Positions 13,538 through 16,389 of a DNA stretch of 16,389 bases are shown piece after piece. Each line of letters opens with the position of its first letter. Position 1 is the first letter of the stretch. Source of the stretch: Acidiphilium sp. CAG:727 (GTDB lineage: Bacteria; Bacillota; Clostridia; Christensenellales; Borkfalkiaceae); contig FR898493.1 of the NCBI GenBank assembly GCA_000437515.1, forward strand, positions 51,163-67,551. Reading direction: 5' to 3'. The position numbers were made by a program, and so were the translations under genes. The notes beneath the pieces were generated by a model. The model had not been told where the DNA came from and did not search any database. It was given only the letters and a program-made list of their open reading frames with translations.

Positions 13538-14879
13538 AACCGAGTTCGTCGACGAGTTTTATAAAAGCGTCGCCGCGCTGTTCAAAGTCAGTAAAGCGAT
13601 CGAAACTCGAACACGCGGGACTTAAAAGCACGGCGTCGCCGCTTTTCGCCGTTTTGCTTGCGAGATATACGGCAAGTTCAAAGTCTTCGGTCATGGAAAT
13701 ATTTTTGAATTCGCTTTTTTTCGCGCTCTCGGCGATACGGAATGCGCTTTCGCCCGTAGCGATGACGGCTTTTACGTTACTGCCTTTTATCCCGTCGAAT
13801 AAACCTCCGAAGTCCAGACCTTTGTCCTTGCCGCCGACGATTAAAACCGTAGGTTTGGTCATAGTGGCTACCGCTTTTACGGTAGCGTCGACGTTAGTTG
13901 CCTTCGAATCGTTATAGTAGTCTACGCCGTTCACCGACTTCACGAATTGAATTCTGTGTTTTACGCCCTTGAAACACTTGAACGCTTCGACGACGTCTTC
14001 GACGGACACGCCGATTATCATAGCCGCGCAAAGACACGCCAACGCGTTGTACGTATTATGCTCTCCGCTTATAGGCAACGTGTTCAAATCGGTTATGTAC
14101 TTGCCTTTATAGTAAATTTTACCATCCGAAACGTACGCGCCGTTTACTTCTTCTTTCGTCGAAAAGTATACGACTTTCCCTCTCGTCTTTTCTTTGAGAT
14201 TTCTGACCAAAGGATCGTCGTAACAAAGCACCGCGTACTCGGTTTCGGTCAGGTTTGCCAGGATTTTACTTTTTACGTAGACGTAATTATCCATATTGTA
14301 GTGCCTTGACAGGTGATCGGGCGTAATATTCGTGATTATAGCGATGTGAGGAGTAAAACTTCTGACCGTTTCAAGTTGAAAACTCGACGCTTCGACGACG
14401 ACTATATCGTCGTCTGTCAATTCGTTTTCTACGGATGACAACGGAGTACCGACGTTGCCGCACAACACGCTGTTTAATTTCGCTTTTTTAAGTACGGCGT
14501 CAATCATGGTGCAAGTGGTCGTTTTACCGTTGGTTCCCGTTACGGCAATTATCGGCGCGCAGCAAAACGACGACGCGAGTTCGAGTTCGCCGGTAATCCG
14601 TTTACCAAGTTTTTTTGCAGCCAACGGTATTTCGTGGTCTATAGCCACTCCGGGACTTAATACCACGGCGTCGATTTTGCGTAGAAGAGCGAAAACTTCG
14701 GTTTTGCCGACTTCTATCGCGCCTTTTTTTGCAAGATCGGCCGCGTTTGCTTTTACTCTGTCACATTCGTTATCGTCGTAAACGTAACATTTTGCGCCTT
14801 TTTGCAAAAGCAATCCGGCAATCCCGACGCCGCTTTTCGATAAGCCGACTACGAGAAACACGGTTCTTTTCAAATACAT
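13527..14879 (-). CDS. murD: UDP-N-acetylmuramoylalanine--D-glutamate ligase MurD
   Basis: Cytoplasmic ATP-dependent ligase adding D-Glu to UDP-MurNAc-L-Ala. The 450 residues have the three Mur ligase domains: an N-terminal Rossmann-like UDP-binding domain (VVGLSKSGVG, 10-19), the ATP-binding domain with P-loop GTNGKTT (115-121), and a C-terminal domain with YNDSKATN and the late SPACSSFDRFTDFEQRG block typical of MurD. The ATG at 14879 is preceded by GAGGT with 5-nt spacing and lies 11 nt after mraY. The 3' end overlaps ftsW by 11 bp. Confidence 0.97.
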   Translation of the reverse strand: MYLKRTVFLVVGLSKSGVGIAGLLLQKGAKCYVYDDNECDRVKANAADLAKKGAIEVGKTEVFALLRKIDAVVLSPGVAIDHEIPLAAKKLGKRITGELELASSFCCAPIIAVTGTNGKTTTCTMIDAVLKKAKLNSVLCGNVGTPLSSVENELTDDDIVVVEASSFQLETVRSFTPHIAIITNITPDHLSRHYNMDNYVYVKSKILANLTETEYAVLCYDDPLVRNLKEKTRGKVVYFSTKEEVNGAYVSDGKIYYKGKYITDLNTLPISGEHNTYNALACLCAAMIIGVSVEDVVEAFKCFKGVKHRIQFVKSVNGVDYYNDSKATNVDATVKAVATMTKPTVLIVGGKDKGLDFGGLFDGIKGSNVKAVIATGESAFRIAESAKKSEFKNISMTEDFELAVYLASKTAKSGDAVLLSPACSSFDRFTDFEQRGDAFIKLVDELGYDE

Positions 14880-14890
14880 ACAATACCTCG

Positions 14891-15877
14891 TTAAATAATA
14901 AAAATAATAACCGACAAACCGATTACTAAGGTTACGAATTTATAGCCGAATACGATTTTACTTTCCGCATATCCCTTATGCTGAAAATGATGATGCAAAG
15001 GAGCCATGAGGAATAACCGCTTTCCGCCGCTCAACCTGAAATACGTAACCTGCAATATTACGGATATGCTGGAAGCGACGTAAGTTATTCCGATTATCGG
15101 AATAAATAATAAATTCCCGCTTAAAGCCGCCGTTATCGCAACCGCGCCGCCGAGCGCGAGAGACCCCGTATCGCCCATAAAGACTGTCGCGCGGTAGGTG
15201 TTGTAAAACAAAAATCCGACGAGCGCGCCCGAAAGACAAAACAAAAATTGCGCAACGTTAGCGTATTCTTTGCTTACGGGATACCTTATTCCGCCTTTGA
15301 ATACCTGGATTAAAAGCAAACTGCCGAAAACGAGCGCGTAAACGTAAGTTACGCCGCCGGCAAGCCCGTCTAAACCGTCCGTTAAATTTACGCTGTTGGT
15401 AGTAGCGATAAAACAAAACGCGCAAAGCGGAACGTACCAGAACTTCAGATCTACTACGGTATTCGTAAACGGAATACTTACTTTAGTCAAACCTCTCGTA
15501 TACGCGTAAACGGATACGACTACGGCTATTATGATTTCGAATAAAGTCTTCTGAACGGGATTTAAGCCTTCGTTACGATGAAGTTTTATCTTTATGAAAT
15601 CGTCGATAAAACCTACCAGAGCGTACGCGACGAAAACGGCGACGCAGACTTCCGAAAGTCGATTTTCTTCGCTTCTGAAAACGTAATACGCGATAATACA
15701 AGACGAAATAAAAATTATACCGCCGACAGTCGGCGTCCCGCTTTTATAATCGTGTTCGGAAACGTAAGAGAGTATATTTTGTCCGAATTTCAATTTTTTC
15801 AGTAAAGGTATCGTTATCGCTCCGATCGCGATCGAAATAATCGCCGCAACGAGAAACGACGCGCAATAGATTTTCAC
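14891..15877 (-). CDS. mraY: Phospho-N-acetylmuramoyl-pentapeptide transferase MraY (GTG start)
   Basis: Membrane enzyme that transfers phospho-MurNAc-pentapeptide to undecaprenyl phosphate, forming lipid I. The 328 residues form about ten membrane helices. Signature residues are HDYKSGTPTVGG (42-53), the Mg-binding pair Asp92-Asp93 (GFIDDF), NLTDGLDGLA (164-173), MGDTGSLALGG (234-244) and the His-rich MAPLHHHFQ (291-299). The start codon is GTG, 4 nt after the murE stop, with no clear ribosome binding site, suggesting coupling to murE translation. murF, usually between murE and mraY, is absent. Confidence 0.97.
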   Translation of the reverse strand: MKIYCASFLVAAIISIAIGAITIPLLKKLKFGQNILSYVSEHDYKSGTPTVGGIIFISSCIIAYYVFRSEENRLSEVCVAVFVAYALVGFIDDFIKIKLHRNEGLNPVQKTLFEIIIAVVVSVYAYTRGLTKVSIPFTNTVVDLKFWYVPLCAFCFIATTNSVNLTDGLDGLAGGVTYVYALVFGSLLLIQVFKGGIRYPVSKEYANVAQFLFCLSGALVGFLFYNTYRATVFMGDTGSLALGGAVAITAALSGNLLFIPIIGITYVASSISVILQVTYFRLSGGKRLFLMAPLHHHFQHKGYAESKIVFGYKFVTLVIGLSVIIFII

Positions 15878-15881
15878 TTTT

Positions 15882-16389
15882 TTATTTCAGTTCCGCCCGC
15901 AAAACGTATTCTTTTATTACTTCGGCGTCCGAAAACTTGCGTTTTACGCCGAGCACTTCCTGATATTCTTCAGCGCCCTTACCCGCAACCACCAGAACGT
16001 CGCCTGCGCGAAGTTTGGTTAAAGCGTATTTTATCGCCTCTTTTCGATCCTCTGCGGTAATGTAGTCTTTACTCACCTTTCTCACTCCGTTCTCGATTTC
16101 CGAAATAATTGCGCAGGGGTCTTCGAATCTCGGATTATCGGTCGTTATTACCGTAAAATCGCTTATCGATGCGGAAATTGCGCCCATTATCGGGCGTTTT
16201 TCTCTATCACGATTACCGCCGCAACCGAAAAGGCAATATAACTTTCCGTCGCAAATCTTACGAAAAGACAACAGCGTACGTTTCAGCCCGTCCGGAGTAT
16301 GCGCGTAATCGATATAAATTTTCGCGCCGGAATATTCGGCTATAAATTCGGCTCTGCCCTTTACGGCTGTCAGATTTTTAAGCGCCCCT
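15882..16389 (-). CDS. murE: MurE, UDP-MurNAc-tripeptide synthetase, C-terminal part
   Basis: Partial: the 5' end runs off the right edge with no stop in frame, so the visible 168 residues are the C-terminal part of a protein normally near 490. In order they show KGRAEFI, YIDYAHTPDGLKRTL, FGCGGNRDREKRPIMG and TTDNPRFEDP. The DNPR motif marks enzymes that add meso-diaminopimelate rather than lysine. Near the end GKGAEEYQE replaces the usual GKGHExYQ, with Ala for His. A TTG at 16271 opens a shorter frame but lies in the middle of the conserved domain and is not the start. mraY follows after 4 nt. Confidence 0.95.
   Translation of the reverse strand, partial: GALKNLTAVKGRAEFIAEYSGAKIYIDYAHTPDGLKRTLLSFRKICDGKLYCLFGCGGNRDREKRPIMGAISASISDFTVITTDNPRFEDPCAIISEIENGVRKVSKDYITAEDRKEAIKYALTKLRAGDVLVVAGKGAEEYQEVLGVKRKFSDAEVIKEYVLRAELK

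Noticed and set aside
15882..16271. A complete 129-residue gene beginning at 16271
   Set aside because: The frame continues open to the window edge with conserved MurE sequence (DYAHTPDG), so this is a truncated view of murE with an internal TTG.
1..16389. CRISPR arrays, insertion sequences, tRNA or rRNA genes
   Set aside because: No regularly spaced repeats, transposase motifs, terminal inverted repeats or cloverleaf/rRNA signatures were recognised on reading both strands.

Overview
The window looks like a chromosomal segment of a Bacillota (Clostridia-like) bacterium of moderate G+C. Three things point that way. Ribosome binding sites are GGAGG-type. Ribosomal protein L27 carries an N-terminal extension of the kind removed by the Prp protease. 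There are Gram-positive-type LexA (DinR) operators of the form CGAAC-N4-GTTCG. The MurE fragment has the DNPR motif of meso-diaminopimelate-adding enzymes. A D-glucuronate isomerase would suit a gut or plant-polymer habitat, but that is inference. No mobile element, CRISPR array, tRNA or rRNA was seen, and no stretch above 300 bases lacks a gene.

Layout. (1) 41-2856, minus strand: pyruvate kinase followed by glucuronate isomerase, an apparent two-gene operon behind two overlapping promoter-like elements. (2) 2946-4441, minus strand: rplU (L21) and rpmA (L27), ending in a terminator, then an OGG1-type 8-oxoguanine DNA glycosylase with its own terminator. rplU has a strong promoter and a roughly 90-nt structured leader. 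The prp gene that usually sits between rplU and rpmA in Bacillota is absent. (3) 4645-5671: two convergent four-helix-bundle proteins, one DUF2383-like and one with a full set of ferritin-like di-iron ligands, separated by a duplicated terminator. (4) 5672-7807: a divergent promoter region with two LexA boxes, driving a radical SAM protein (TIGR03916-like) and a 4-bp-overlapping DUF4130 protein (TIGR03915-like). This pair is known only as a predicted DNA repair or modification system of unknown chemistry, and it is the most interesting part of the window. (5) 7833-16389, minus strand: a compact division and cell wall (dcw) cluster in transcription order murE (partial), mraY, murD, ftsW, murA, ftsQ/divIB, ftsA, ftsZ. 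murF and murG are missing from their usual places. The cluster ends in a terminator that overlaps the last codons of the convergent DUF4130 gene.

How the genes work together. The dcw genes make the lipid-linked peptidoglycan precursor (MurA, MurD, MurE, MraY), polymerise it at the septum (FtsW) and build the Z-ring (FtsZ, FtsA, FtsQ). The central genes appear to form a damage-response locus: LexA sites sit on the promoter of the radical SAM/DUF4130 operon, and one also lies on the promoter of the divergent ferritin-like gene, with an 8-oxoguanine glycosylase about 2 kb away. Several starts were revised from the longest open frame. ftsA is placed at a TTG (10226), ftsQ at 11059 and the glycosylase at 3782, using Shine-Dalgarno position and family conservation.
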